Made by a program: the position numbers and the translations under genes. From Laetiporus sulphureus 93-53 (taxonomy: Eukaryota > Basidiomycota > Agaricomycetes > Polyporales > Laetiporaceae), in assembly GCF_001632365.1 (NCBI RefSeq), contig NW_024468513.1, positions 1,241,876 to 1,305,875 of the forward strand: a DNA stretch of 64,000 nucleotides, read 5' to 3'. Numbering within the stretch: the stretch's first letter is position 1; each line of letters begins with the position of its first letter. Positions 23,144-35,055 of this stretch are shown in pieces. The notes beneath the pieces were generated by a model, which saw only the letters and a list, made by a program, of their open reading frames with translations, did no database searches and was not told the DNA's origin.

Positions 23144-24245
23144 ATGTCTGACCTTGTATACCAGCTTTCCGACGCCATGGACGTCGAGCCCCACGCAATC
23201 CGCGTCCTCATCACTGGGTTTGGCGTGCGTGTCTGCTTTCTTTGTCTCGTGCGCCGGTGTGCTCCCGCTCTAACGACCGCCAGTGCAGCCCTTCCACAAA
23301 TTCAACGAGAACCCTTCCTGGATGTCGGTGAAGCCGCTGCACAACACCGTGCTCTATACCGATCCGCCGGTCGACCTGGTTATGCAGGACGATCAGGCAA
23401 TCATCACCGACGACATGGAGGAGCCTCCGCGGCCCCAGCCCATCCACATCACCGCACTCGAGGTCCCCATGTCCTATCAGGCCGTGCTGGCGATCACGCC
23501 AGGGCTTCACGCCCGCCCGCCCATCCTCCCGCTCTCGAATGACCCCGACTACGTTTTCCCCCCGCCGCCGCCAAACGGCTACGACTTTATGTTCCATGTG
23601 GGCCTCGCGGGACGAGGTCCGCTGCGTTTGGAGAAGCTCGCACACAAGAACGGATACCGCATGAAGGATGCGGATGGCCAGTACGCGCCGGCGGTGCTCC
23701 TGCCGAAGGACGTGTCGCGCGATGATGCCTTGGAGGACGGACGGATGCAGCAGTTCCTGGGGATGATGGCGCAGCTGTCACAGCCACATGGGTCCACTGT
23801 CGGCGAGGGGGTGTCGGACGGAGTGGAGATCCCGCCCAATCGCGGATTTGGCAAGGGCTACGAGAACTTCCCGGACGAGATCCACACGGAGATCGACGTC
23901 GCGAAGCTCATTCAGCACATGAAGGAGGCGGGCATCGAGGTAGGTTGATCATTTCTGGTCTTGGATTATGCTCGCGGCTCTTCATGCACGATGCGCCTGT
24001 AGTCGGCTTATTCGTCCATGGACGCGGGTCACTACCTCTCCGACTTCATCTTCTACTGCTCGCTCGCAGAGGCAAAACGCATGTCGTCACGGCAGGAGAA
24101 GTTCAAGGATCGTGGAAGCCCGACAAAGAGCGCGCCGGTGCTGTCCATGCATTGTCCGCCTGTGGATCAGCCGCTCGGCACGGAGGAAGTAACGGAGGCG
24201 ATCAAGAGGGTTGTGCTGTGGGTGTGCAGTCGATTGCATCAGTAG
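23144..24245 (+). CDS. pyroglutamyl peptidase-like protein with Ser in place of the catalytic Cys
   Basis: Third C15-family copy. Exons 23144-23224, 23289-23939 and 24003-24245 give 324 residues. It is longer than the copy at 20780 because of inserts after LYTDPP and around residues 160-200. Family landmarks: LITGFGPF, HVGLAGRG, Glu142 in LEKLAHKNGY and His294 in SMHCPP. The nucleophile position, however, reads DAGHYLSDF (Ser257) where the intact copy has LCDF. The codon is TCC, with good sequence on both sides. The reading frame is otherwise sound, with consensus introns, so this looks like an expressed paralog. Family knowledge says that the Cys is essential, so peptidase activity is probably lost or changed, and a binding or regulatory role is possible. 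Confidence 0.82.
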
Positions 24246-24754
24246 GCGGTTTACTCGTTTTTCTTTTTTTGTGTCTCTTGTTGGATCCTTTTGCTTTAGC
24301 ATATCTGTCTTTATTTATGTTGGTGACACTTTATGTCGCGCGGAGAATGAAACTATATAAGTGTAGCAGTATATGGGGCGGCCCTCTCGAGGCGTCAGCT
24401 TCTTGCGAGCGTACTGCGTTCAGACGTCACATTCGCGCCACCCTTGGTTCCCGGGGCGAAGGCTGCGACTGCACGCTGACGTCGACTATGTAAGGATTCG
24501 GAATTGTGATTGCTTGCACATCGTCTCCACTGTGCAGGATAGCGTCTTCCTTCGAAGTTCAGTAACTGTACGTCACGTGACCTTCCCGCCTATCCTGAGA
24601 ATTGAATGCAGGCTCATCATGGCGCAACCATGTCCTCAAAAAACGTCTCTATCCCAAGCTAAAAGCTCTGTGCGTACTGTCGAAGAGTAGACGTTTCCTT
24701 TACGTTCTACTTTGAGCCCTGGACTGCTGGGGGGTCTTCCTGTTCGTGGATCAC
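24246..24754. other. intergenic region upstream of MET14
   Basis: 509 bp. No gene is seen. It contains the 3' flank of the C15-like gene, with T-rich sequence at 24255-24275 that may serve 3'-end formation, and the MET14 upstream region with the TCACGTGA site. Confidence 0.4.
24573..24580. promoter_or_regulatory. TCACGTGA, Cbf1-type site upstream of MET14
   Basis: A perfect 8-bp palindrome about 175 bp before the MET14 start. In budding yeast, Cbf1 binds TCACGTG in MET-gene promoters, including MET16 and MET14, with Met4/Met28. Whether this fungus uses the same factor is inference. Confidence 0.5.
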
Positions 24755-25600
24755 ATGGCTACCAACATTGTCTTCCATCCAGGTACGGGCAGATGCACCA
24801 TGTACCGGGTGAATGATTCCTAAAACTCGAACGACTCGTAGGCTCCATCGGCAGCGCTGAGCGCACAGACCTGCTCAAGCAGAAGGGCGTCACGATCTGG
24901 TTGACGGGTCTGAGCGCGAGCGGGAAGGTGAGAAAATGCACGCTGCCATCTCGGACCGGGTCGGGCTCATTGTAGGTTTCCAGTCCACCATCGCATGTGC
25001 GCTGGAGCAGCATCTCCTGCACCTGCACAAGTTCTGCTACCGGCTGGACGGAGACAATATCCGCTTCGGGCTGAACAAGGATCTCGGCTTCGACGAGAAG
25101 TCGCGGAACGAGAACATCCGGCGGATTGGCGAGGTGTGTAGATCTTGCTCATGGCTCGCGGGGTCGAGGGCGGAGCGTTGAATGCTGAGCGCTGAACGCG
25201 CGGTCAGGTGTCCAAGTTGTTTGCGGACGCGTCGTGCATCGCGATCACGGCGTTCATCTCCCCATACCGCGTGGACCGCGCGTCCGCACGCGAGCTGCAC
25301 GAGAAGGCGCAGCTGGGCTTCGTCGAGGTGTTCGTCGATGCGCCGCTCCATGTCGTCGAGCAACGTGATCCGAAGGGGCTGTACAAGAAGGCACGGGCGG
25401 GAGAGATCAAAGGTATGCGATGCGTTCGTATTTCTGTGAGGGGAGACACCGCTCATTGCATTCTGGCAGACTTCACTGGTATCTCTGCGCCGTATGAGGC
25501 CCCGGAAAAGCCGGAGATTCATATCAAGACGGACGAGTGCGACGTCGCGGAGTCCGTTCGCGTCATCACGGAGTACCTCGAGAAGAATGGGTTCATCTAG
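24755..25600 (+). CDS. MET14: adenylylsulfate (APS) kinase
   Basis: Phosphorylates adenosine 5'-phosphosulfate with ATP to give PAPS, the second step of sulfate assimilation, in the cytosol. Five exons (24755-24782, 24842-24927, 24984-25133, 25208-25412, 25470-25600) add up to exactly 199 codons plus stop; the yeast enzyme is about 202. Motifs: Walker A GLSASGKST (residues 32-40, split by an intron after the Lys); [16 protein letters not shown] (APS binding); [21 protein letters not shown]; and [31 protein letters not shown]. All are typical of the family and the protein appears complete. Confidence 0.96.
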
Positions 25601-27472
25601 ATGCCTGGATGGGTTTGGCAAACGTTACGTGGGATGTGTTGCGGATTGCAATGCCGGTGGACAGCACAAACTATACCAGTTTCTGATTGCACGATAAGTG
25701 CCGGGTATAAAGACAGCTTTTCAAAGGGAATCAGCGTAGCTTAAACAAGGTATGACTAGTCACCCGTGTTTTCAGGCGATGCCATCGTGGCCTCTGCACC
25801 AGATAGTTCTTCCATTGTTGCCGAGTATATTCTCCGCTTGGTGCAAGGTGCACGGAACATTCCAGAAGTTGCCATACAACGAGCCCGAGAGTTGGACTGA
25901 CGACGAACTTCAGCGTGTCACAAGGCAAACGAGGAGACGCGCTGGCTTCGATAACATGATTCTGCTGGTACCGAGCCAAATTCTCGGGATGTGTAATCCC
26001 GTGGATCCCGAGTGGATGCGGTTCGGGCTAAATTCATGAATACATAAGACGGTGGCCATTACTAGCGCGGTACCGTCTGAATAACCAAGGTCTATGACTG
26101 CCGCTACGTGGGGACGGGACGTTTCGCGAGTATGTCATTCTGCCGATGAGTGATACTCGTACGCTCGCTCAAAAGCTGACATTGCGGGCGATGACCAGCT
26201 CACCCCTACTAGGATGTACATGCGGTTAGAAGACATCAGGGGAGTGAACAGGTTGGAAGCAATTCATCTGGATTCCTGCTAAGCTCGCATGATGGGGGCT
26301 GTCCAAGATACGCCAAGCTGCTGCAGGTCCATCGGCAGACTCTGCGGATGAGGAAGGCAAGCACCCGGGTAACGGTCAGATCAGCGAGCAAAGATGAAGA
26401 TCAGTGCACCGGCCGTCTGCTTGCAGCGAACCAGTCGCGGCATTAGTCGGCCTAGTGTCTACTCACTGAGGTTTCGCACAATCCGTGGCCACGGCGACTA
26501 ATCATCGACGACGCTGGTGAGTCACAAGGTGGTGCGCATGCCAACTCAAAGACATGAAGAAGGTCCACCGATGGTGCAGACAGACTGACATGCGTGTCGG
26601 CGAGAAAAATGGACTCGCTCACAAGAAATGTTGAGATTGTCTAGGGCCGGAGAGTACATCAAGTCAAGCGAGTGTGCGGTGCTCCCAATTTCGCAGCCGG
26701 AAAATACATCTCAGCAGATTTCAGCTGTTCCGTATTCCATGCATTGATCATGAGTCTATCGCTAAGCCCTCAATGGACCTCGCTCGTCTCGCTGACAATC
26801 GTGAGCCTGCTTCATCGCTGCAGGGTGCAAGGCTGCTCTCAAAGCCTCCGACAGGTTTTTCAGGCTGAAGTTCCGGCCTGGCCCCACATCGACTGCAAAT
26901 GTTTCAGGGCCTCGGAGGATTAAACGCCCCCAGAGTCATAAAGTCCTCGTCTTAGGATCAGCTTGCACGTCTCTCGGCTCGTCCGCACTGGCACCTGCAC
27001 TTCGGTTCTATTGCCACCTGTACTCTATACGGCCGCAAAAAAATAGTATTCCTACTGCTTTCGACACTTCATTGATTGTCTTCATTCTCTCTTTTTTAAA
27101 GCATGTCTGTTTCCCTTCAGTTACAAATTTTCGCTCTGCCATCTTGTCATCCTCGTCTCAGAGGTCCATCAGCTCACTCCCAGTGCAGAAGGTCGGACGC
27201 CAGACGTAAAATTCGTCACGCACACCTAGGAGGTTTTTTGTTGACTTAACGCGATAGGAGGCTCTGCAAGTTCCGCCACTTCGCGACTGCAGTCTGCGGT
27301 GGAACTGCCATACGGTCCTGTGCCGCGAAACCGGATTGGACTGGGAGAAGCGCAGCTCCAGCGAAATATTTGCGAGTTGACTGTACGCATATGTTCAACG
27401 CTGGGGTAAAACTACAAGTACGTGTTTCACAGCCAATCCGCAATGGCCACTCGGGCAGCTCTCATCTAACCT
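25601..27472. other. 1.9 kb without recognised gene
   Basis: A 95-codon plus frame (25752-26039) and a few shorter ones are open but show no domain. A T-rich leader followed by a short ATG frame (about 27103-27240) is the only stretch resembling a start region. I assign no gene here. Confidence 0.4.
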
Positions 27473-27901
27473 CTACTCCTCTTCCTCTTCAACCTCTTCT
27501 TCGTCTGAATCAGACTGGCTGTCATCAGAGCCGTCATGATTGGCGCCATTGACCTTAGCTCCAGCCGTGCCTAGACAGCTCCTGCATTGTTCGGGGCATA
27601 TATGCATGACAAGTGACTGGTCAGGAAGCGTCCTACAGTGCGCGTTAGAACGTCAACGAGGGGCGTCAACATCTTCCTACGCACCATTCCTCCGTACACT
27701 CGTTCGCGCAGTCGTGCTCGTCCAAATTGTGGAACCCGCTCCGTCGACATGTCACCCGATTGCAGTCGATCTGTATACAATATCCCAGTCAGTCACGAAA
27801 TAATATATGCACGACGAACAGGCCGTCCGCACAAAGTGGCGGCGATCAAGGAGTTGATGGCCGCAGCCGTATTCGGTGTAAGCGAACAGGTAGTAGCACA
27901 T
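27473..27901 (-). CDS. small cysteine-rich protein with acidic tail
   Basis: Three exons on the minus strand, 27833-27901, 27685-27770 and 27473-27632, join in frame to 104 residues. The N-terminus MCYYLF has no signal peptide. Eleven Cys are present: YGCGHQL, IDCNRVTC, HDCANEC and ICPEQCRSC, with interspersed His, which suggests zinc binding. The last 25 residues are almost all acidic or Ser (SDDSQSDSDEEEVEEEEE). I recall short Agaricomycete proteins that open with a Cys-Gly-His step followed by DCN-x-x-x-C, so this is probably a lineage-specific family member, but no function is known to me. It is isolated in the gene-poor middle of the window. Confidence 0.65.
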
Positions 27902-30900
27902 ACCGGGAATAGAGGGAAAGATGATGAAGGCAGATGAGGATGGCAAGGTAAATATACAGCGGCAAGTGTACATGAGAGAAGGGGGGTACGGCGGATCCAC
28001 AACTTGGATATGGCGCTGGTCCATGCAACCCCGACCAAAAACCAGAAGACGTTAGATAGCTTCTAGCCTCCAATAGCGCGAAGAAAGCTTGCATTTCGGG
28101 ATATGAGTTTGTCCGTGCCTGCCTGTGCGGCATCTATTAGCTGCCATGTTAGCCGCCTAGTACATCCCTCTTCTTTCGCAAACGTGATAGATGCAGTGGA
28201 ATAGTCATTGGTCAAACGATGGGCAGGCCACTCCCCGCTCGAGCCAGAATCCGGTAAGATGGCTCGACAAGGAGCGTGAGCGGCATGGAATTTCGTTCTA
28301 CACAAGACAGACGAGGTGCGTGAGACTGATTTGCAATGCACCGCAAGAGTGAATATGTATAGCTCAACTGTAAACATATATCCTCAAATCCTGTATAACA
28401 AATGATGCTCGGGCACCGCACCAACGTCCATGGACAAGAAAGGCATATTTGCCAGAGGAAGCCCGCCATCTCGGCACATAGAGCACTTACAGGATACCAA
28501 CTACAGAAATGCCCCACGTCGAGAATTGCATGTAACATCCATCGTAACCTGTGAACAAAGCCCGGTATGGGGGGATCCGCGCCATGGGAACTGGGTTGAA
28601 TGAACAGGAACCGATGTACCCTGGACGTGTGCGGCCCCTGACACCACCGGCCAGAGAGTTCACGGAAGCATAACTCGGTTTGACAAATGACACAGCCGTC
28701 AGAGGCTCTTCGCCGTAGCGGACGAGTTATCCACAACCCGCCTAGTCATGGCCACGGAATAGCGAATGGTATCCTTTTGAGTTTCGACCACACTCGCCCA
28801 TCACATGTCGGCTGAGGCAATACACCTAAAATTCATTCCCCCAAACAAATCGAGCCAGTTCATGATAGCAGTACAATGGCTGACCTAACGGAGGGTAAGC
28901 CATGAGACGTGACGCGTCGTGTGGTACTCAATGGTCGATGACACATCCGGCAAGCTCCAGATGGGATATTTCCTCTGTACAGAAGCCCGTGTACTGAACG
29001 AAGCAGTTGGAGACGTTGTAGAGTGAGTGTTTTGACAAAAACAGTCATAGGGAGACCGCCTCTTGACATGTCAAAGACTCCACCAATGCGCCGCCATGAC
29101 ACATAGATGAACTCTTGATTAGTGCCTTAATCGGATACAATGTGCACACTCCAAGGACGCTCCACAGCCGAGTAGAGATAACGGTCCGGAAAGTCGTCCT
29201 ATTTCGCATGACAACGTAGAAAGAAGCCAGCGAATAGCGATTGTGTCGACCTTTTGGCAATACGCCTGCCCGAACTCTGGCCACTCGTGAGGCAAGATCG
29301 TCCTATACAATATCAATGACAGAATAAGGATGCCGTGAGAAGTAGCGGGATAGAGCAATGAGGAAGGGGACAGGACAATCTGGTGGTCATTCACAATCAT
29401 GATATAGTTGGTTATTGATATGCCGGTCGACTTGTGGCACATGATCGAGCCGTTTGCATGGGTGGCAGGCAAAGAGATCTATTGATACTGTACAGTTGTG
29501 GATGAAGGTGTGCCGCGAAGAAATTCTATCTGAGCATTGATTGGACTAGCAGGGGTGTATGAAAAGGGAATGGTATGGTGGAGGCCGACATCGCTGAATT
29601 GATCTCCATCATAGCATAGCAGACTATAGAGAGTAGCCTATTGCCGAATGCTGGAAATAAAATTTCATCAAACGAAGACGACGAGGAAAAATGCTTGGGT
29701 GTGTGACGAGCGAGCGAGCAGAGCTGTAAGGTCAACGATGTTGAACGAAGGTCCATGGCTAGCTAAGTCAGGCACATGAGAGTAAAGAGAAAGAGACGAG
29801 ACCTAGGCGAGGAAGAGACAGCTTCTTCACGACTGAGGGAACTCAGCAGGATCTTCCACCCAAGGCCCAATGCAGGAAGATGATCACCGGTCGACGGGGT
29901 CGAGCCCGTCAGAAGAGGTGATCACCAGTGGGTTCATAATCATGGTCCGCCCGCCACCGCCTGCTTCCATGTCTCGAAGCCCAGCATCCTATGCACGATA
30001 CCTTCCCCTTTTTCCAATATCTTGCCAGGCTCGTGGGACTTGCGCCTGAAGCCGAACGGAAACTGTAGCATGTCTCAGGGATAGGCGTCCGATTGGAAGA
30101 CAAGAGCAGCTTCCAAGGTCGATGATCAACCTAGATACCGCGAACACGTACCCGGGTGCAGTATTCCGTCACAGAATCTGCTGCCCGTGAACGAAACGGA
30201 GCGATGGGCCGAGGCGTGGATCTGTGGGCTGTGCGCGAGTGGGTGAAGCATGAATGGAACCAACCGATGCGGATCCTCACCCGCGCAGAGGGGGAGGAGA
30301 GAGACCTAAGACTGACTCGGCGGGATGGCGTTGGCGGCGAACGTGCTGGCTACTGCGTCGCTGTTGGCGACGAGCTGGGCGGAAACAGAACGAGGGAACA
30401 GAACGTGCAGCCATAGCATGAGTCTCGACAGTGCCTCTCAGAGATCCGGGCCAATCCGCCAGATTCGCAGTAGAGAATAGCACAAGTTCGTAAATCCCGC
30501 CGCATAGCGCGACTCTGCACAATAACATTGCTCTTGTCGCCTTCATCGCCAACGATCAGAATATACCGGAGAATCCGTCGATGGGAGTGTGTTCATCACA
30601 CGAACACGAAGTCGAGCTCAGGTGCATCGTCGCCGATGTCGTCTGGCACGTTGATAACATCAGCACAAGCATATCCTTCCTCGTGCCGGCGCCGAGCTAG
30701 AAAGCAAGCAAGCTGGGCCAATCTCAGCGCACACAAGCTCTGGCGCTAGAGTGCGACGCGCTGCGCCGGGCCCTTTGGGTCGCGCGTCGGGCGATGGACG
30801 TCGCTTGTTTCTGCATGCATCCATGAGCACCGACAACACTGCGAATATTTGCTGGCAAAGTACTGGCTAGAGCAGGAGCTTCTAAACAGAGGTCGACGAT

Positions 30901-33454
30901 ATTAACGCATCTTCGCACGCCCATCCAGCGAGGAACGGCGATTACGTTCATCTCGAAGGCAACCCTGCGCTCGTTGCCGTCGACAAAATGCGCTAGCCGT
31001 TTGAAGATGCGGACACGGGGCAGCGAGACAAGACGAGAGGCTCAGAGGGAGTTGGTGTTCGCGGGCGCAATAAACGACAAAGCGGACCACCACCCACTGA
31101 GACCGCTGCCCAGGCATTCGACCGCCCTACAACAGCCGCTGAGGCACACAGAGGCACCCAGTGGCACCCCCAGAACCTTGTGGGACGGCCCATGAAAGAA
31201 ATCACCCCGCTTTGCCACGGATTTGTCGCATAAGCCAAATGAATCCTTGCCTTCAAACCCGGGTTTCTGGCAGCCAATGCCGTCTCTGCAAATATTCGCT
31301 CCGCCGTAAACTGTTTCGTGAGGATCATCTTTTGAACATCATCTGCTTCATTGCATCTCTCTCCAGAAATTCCCGAGATCGCCTTCAGATGCTCCAAGAT
31401 GCCGCCGTCGCTGTGCTTCGCTGCTCACACAGATTGTCCTCGAGATCGTCCAGATGTAGCCCTTTGTCAAACCCCCGGCCACCTTCTGAGCCTGGACATG
31501 TTGAGCTTGATCCGGGGAAATGTTGATAACTTACAGATCCCAAATCCAGAAATCTTTTGGATTGTTTGTACCCGCTCTGGTCCTTCTCAATGCTCTTATC
31601 GCAGCCCCAGAGTCGTCTGTACTTCCAATCCAACTTGGTCACTGGCATCGATGGAAAGATGGTAGCGGCATCGAACAGAAAAATAGGCGTTGTGAGAAGT
31701 GCGTGAATTGAGCAAGAGCGACGGGATAAAGGAATTGTCTCGTCTGCCCAGGGAGACTTCCCCTCGCCACAGCCAGAACTTGCTCTCTCGCTCATCACGG
31801 ATCCTCCACCTACTTTCCTGCCAGTCTCCAGCCGCCGACGGTTACGCACAGCGTGTTGGCAGCCTTTGGCCTATATCCTCTCGTCCAAAGCCGGCGTTCA
31901 GCAGCCACGTCAGACTCGCTCACTGTTTGCCTTCGCTCGAGGAAACAAAACCAAAACGTGGACGCGGCCCACCACGCGCGTCGCCGCATACGCTCGGGCT
32001 ATTCCTGGTGGGTGGGATAGCAGCAGTTCGAAATCCACACGCTTGTGGACCAGCCTGTACAGAAGTCGGTCGTCAGATGCTCTGTAAATTGCTCCAGAGG
32101 ATGTTGAAACACTCATGCGGCCTTTCACGCCAAATACTGGGCAAAGAGGAGAAGGAGCAGTACTAAAGAAGGAAAAGAAAGGACGAAGGACGAGCACAGA
32201 CAAGTACTGTGTACACTTCCGAGATATTGATTTGTCATTTTTACCTCTTGTGACTCTCTCCATGTCCCTCAACTCTTTTTGTGGTTCTTAGGATCCTCTG
32301 CAACAGCTGTCGCTCTTCTCCTTACTTAGGTTCGGGCACAGGATCATTGCCCCCATACGACCAAACGACTCCTATTAAACTACAGTGGCTCCACTGATCG
32401 TTTGCAGGCATGAGATCCTCGAGGCTCAGCTGGAGTTTTCCGCGCATCCTACAGTGCGGCTGTAGCCATTGAGCTGAAACAGCAACTGGAACTAGGACTC
32501 GCATTTGAAGACAGCGCCTCGATAATGAATATATTCTCCCAGCCGGCAAAAAGCACGAACCTAAATGCGAAATTCAACGGCAAAATATAATCTCCACCTT
32601 CATCGCCCCGCACATCCGAAGGTTGCTATCCTGGTATCCTGAACGCCACATATGCATACGTTCGACTGCCACGACCTCGTCGCGCGTAGCAAAGTTCGAT
32701 CCACCTTAAAGGCGTTACTGCTGCCTCATCAGGATGCTCTTCTCATCGCCGGTGCGTTAAGGCAGTGCGAGGTTTCATCCGCAGAGGTGACACCACATCT
32801 GCCCGTGGTACGAGGCCCGGCCCCCGAGATCCTCATTTGACGACCCTTGACATGTCCCTGCACCTATGTACTATCCTATATATTCTGATTCTGCACGTTT
32901 CTAATGTCTCACGATACGCCTGTCCCATTTCCTCCCCTACTGATGCGCCTAGGTCTCCGTTGCGGCAACATACTCAGAGACGATACATCCCCTGCAGGCC
33001 GACCCAGTCCCGAAGATAGGCGCATGCTCATGAAGGTTCCAGTTGTGCATATATATGCAATCTTTCGGCGTCATAATTGCCTGATTCAACCCTTCGGCTT
33101 TCTGGATACTCGTTACTGCGGATGTAGTCTAACAGAGCTCTGCTTGAATTCCGAGCCCACACACACGCATGAAATGAGTGGATGCAGTATATCCGCTCGA
33201 CGATGTACACACGCCACGTTGCGAGCAAAAATTGTTCAGCACATATCAATATGTCACGGAGAGCGCACTGCTTGGAGCAGCAGCCCAGCTCGAATGCGCT
33301 GTCATCAAGCATCAGATTGGGAATCTCATATCAACAGCTGAGAGAACGTATGTATGAAAAATTCGCGCAGCATCGAGATGCTCGCTAACATCCAATCCTC
33401 CGTTCTGGACTGACTACATGATAGATTCCGATGCCCAGTAAGAGCATCTCACAT
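27902..33454. other. 5.5 kb gene-poor region
   Basis: No gene is recognised. The longest frames, 28212-28736 minus (174 codons), 31385-31849 minus (154) and 31699-32166 plus (155), show no domain or intron pattern that I can defend. The 31.2-31.7 kb part has somewhat protein-like minus-strand codon use (around KLDWKYRRLWG) and might be an exon of an unknown gene or a relic. No long terminal repeats or transposase motifs are visible. Confidence 0.4.
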
Positions 33455-35055
33455 GACTCCTGCAAGAACCAATCAATTGAGTCCTGGAGGGTCGGATGGA
33501 TGAGGCATAAGGGCTGATATGAAGGACCCCTTGGGCCTGCGACGTAAAGCTCACCCGATGGATCCAGTCGTACTCCGTGGGCACAAAAAATCTAAATAAG
33601 TTGAAGAACCTCTCGAGTACGAGCCAGTTCTAGAAATACAGTGTCAACAAATGTGTCATATATCTATATATCATCTCATATCAGCGACTGATCATTGACA
33701 AAAACGATCATGCATACGATCGGCACTCGACCTTGAATACGAAGTTGCCGACGCCTTCGGAGCCGCCTCGACAAGGCTGTATGGCAGCCCTTGCATATAC
33801 TTGATCTCGTCCCCTCTCGAGCCCCCGTCCTCATCGTCATGGTTGCCAAATATGGCCGCCCACGGGATCCCGCGCTGTGTCACAACCTTTGCAAACTTCG
33901 CGAGCACGAAACGTTCAGCTGATCACCAGTGAAGACGACGAAGGCTGGCCGCTCAGTGTCGAGCATGGGTCCGAGAAGCGTGTTTATCAGATCGTCCGAG
34001 TTGCTGCATGGCGCGAGCGGTGTGTACCCGCACGTCCCTGCCAACACCGAGTAATGCAGGTCCGCTATCTGCATATTTTGAACCGGCCGTCGTGCGTGAA
34101 ATGCAGCGGAAGGGCGCGGGGTGCCGCTGGGATCCATGTCAGCACGTGCACGACAGAGGGAAGAAATTACGCACGTTTGACACCTCAACGGTATGTGAAC
34201 CAGACGCTCTCGCGCTGAATGATCGCCTTGCCCTTAAGCACTGACGTGTCCAGCTTCTCGAATTCATACCACGGCCGGTCATCGCCACAGAGTACGTCTC
34301 GGACAGTGAGCAATAGTCGTCAGCGAATTAAGCGGAACGGTGGAATGCGACGATAACACAGCGGGAAGGACATAGAGATCAGGGAGACATCAGGGACAGA
34401 ACTGGTCACTTTCCGTGACGACATACAGACTCCGCGCGGCATTCATCGTACCACCTTAGCGCTCGCGAGCGCGCGATACCATGCATCCCATATAGTCATG
34501 CGAATGAGCCGGAAGGTAGCAGCAACAAGAAGGCTGGTAACTGCACGTATACCACTGCATCAACAGCAGAATGTATCGTGTCATAAGCACATATGAGTTC
34601 GTTGCCATCGTTGCTTGTGGGCATAGGCATACCGCCAACGTATGCGCTAAAATGAAGTCAGGGAAATGATATCAAATGAGCTACTCAAATTCAGCATCAT
34701 GTGAGAGTATAGAGCCCAACATCAAGAGGCAGGCTTGCAGAATCGACCTTCTGCGAGTGCTGGATTACAATCCCTTCTGCCTGCGTGGAGTCCCCGCAAT
34801 GGACATGCTGTCTCCGCCGGCGGTCGTATCTGCATTGCCATCAGAGACTCCGGAGAGGGCTTCAGTGATGACTTCCCAAGACTGTCATCACGCACGTTAG
34901 GGTGCTCCAGGGCCGGCGTTGGGCTGATAGAGTACGATAACGAAGGTAAGCAGACAACATAGAGCGAGGAAGACCACCGCAGGAGAGAAGACAAATCTCA
35001 GAAAGCGACCAAATCGGAATAAGAGAGTGCCATGCTGGACGACTTTGTCCGGCGA
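33455..35055 (-). pseudogene. decayed DCR2-like metallophosphatase
   Basis: Blocks on the minus strand follow the order of fungal Dcr2-type calcineurin-like phosphatases. There is an N-terminal hydrophobic anchor (SPAVVFLALCCLLTFVIVLY, about 34940-35010), then DRPWYEFEKLDTSVLKGK, HFTHDGRFKI, ADLHYSV (metal Asp/His, near 34055), FVVFTGDQLN (near 33915), IPWAAIFGNHDDEDG (near 33835), GVGNFVFKV, FFVPTEYDWIH and DSIDWFLQES (near 33465). The frame is broken several times: an in-frame TGA at 34185-34187 after WFTYR, a single-base loss near 34075 between RFKI and MQIADLH, and shifts before FVLAKF and GVGNF. The C-terminal metal-binding His region is not found. It once encoded a membrane-anchored phosphoesterase and is now non-functional, unless several assembly errors coincide. 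Confidence 0.82.

Noticed and set aside
28212..28736. Minus-strand ORF of 174 codons, Cys- and Trp-rich
   Set aside because: No family similarity and irregular composition; looks like chance in AT/GC-balanced DNA.
31385..31849. Minus-strand ORF of 154 codons, considered as an F-box-like exon
   Set aside because: A few protein-like stretches but no F-box consensus; not enough to call.
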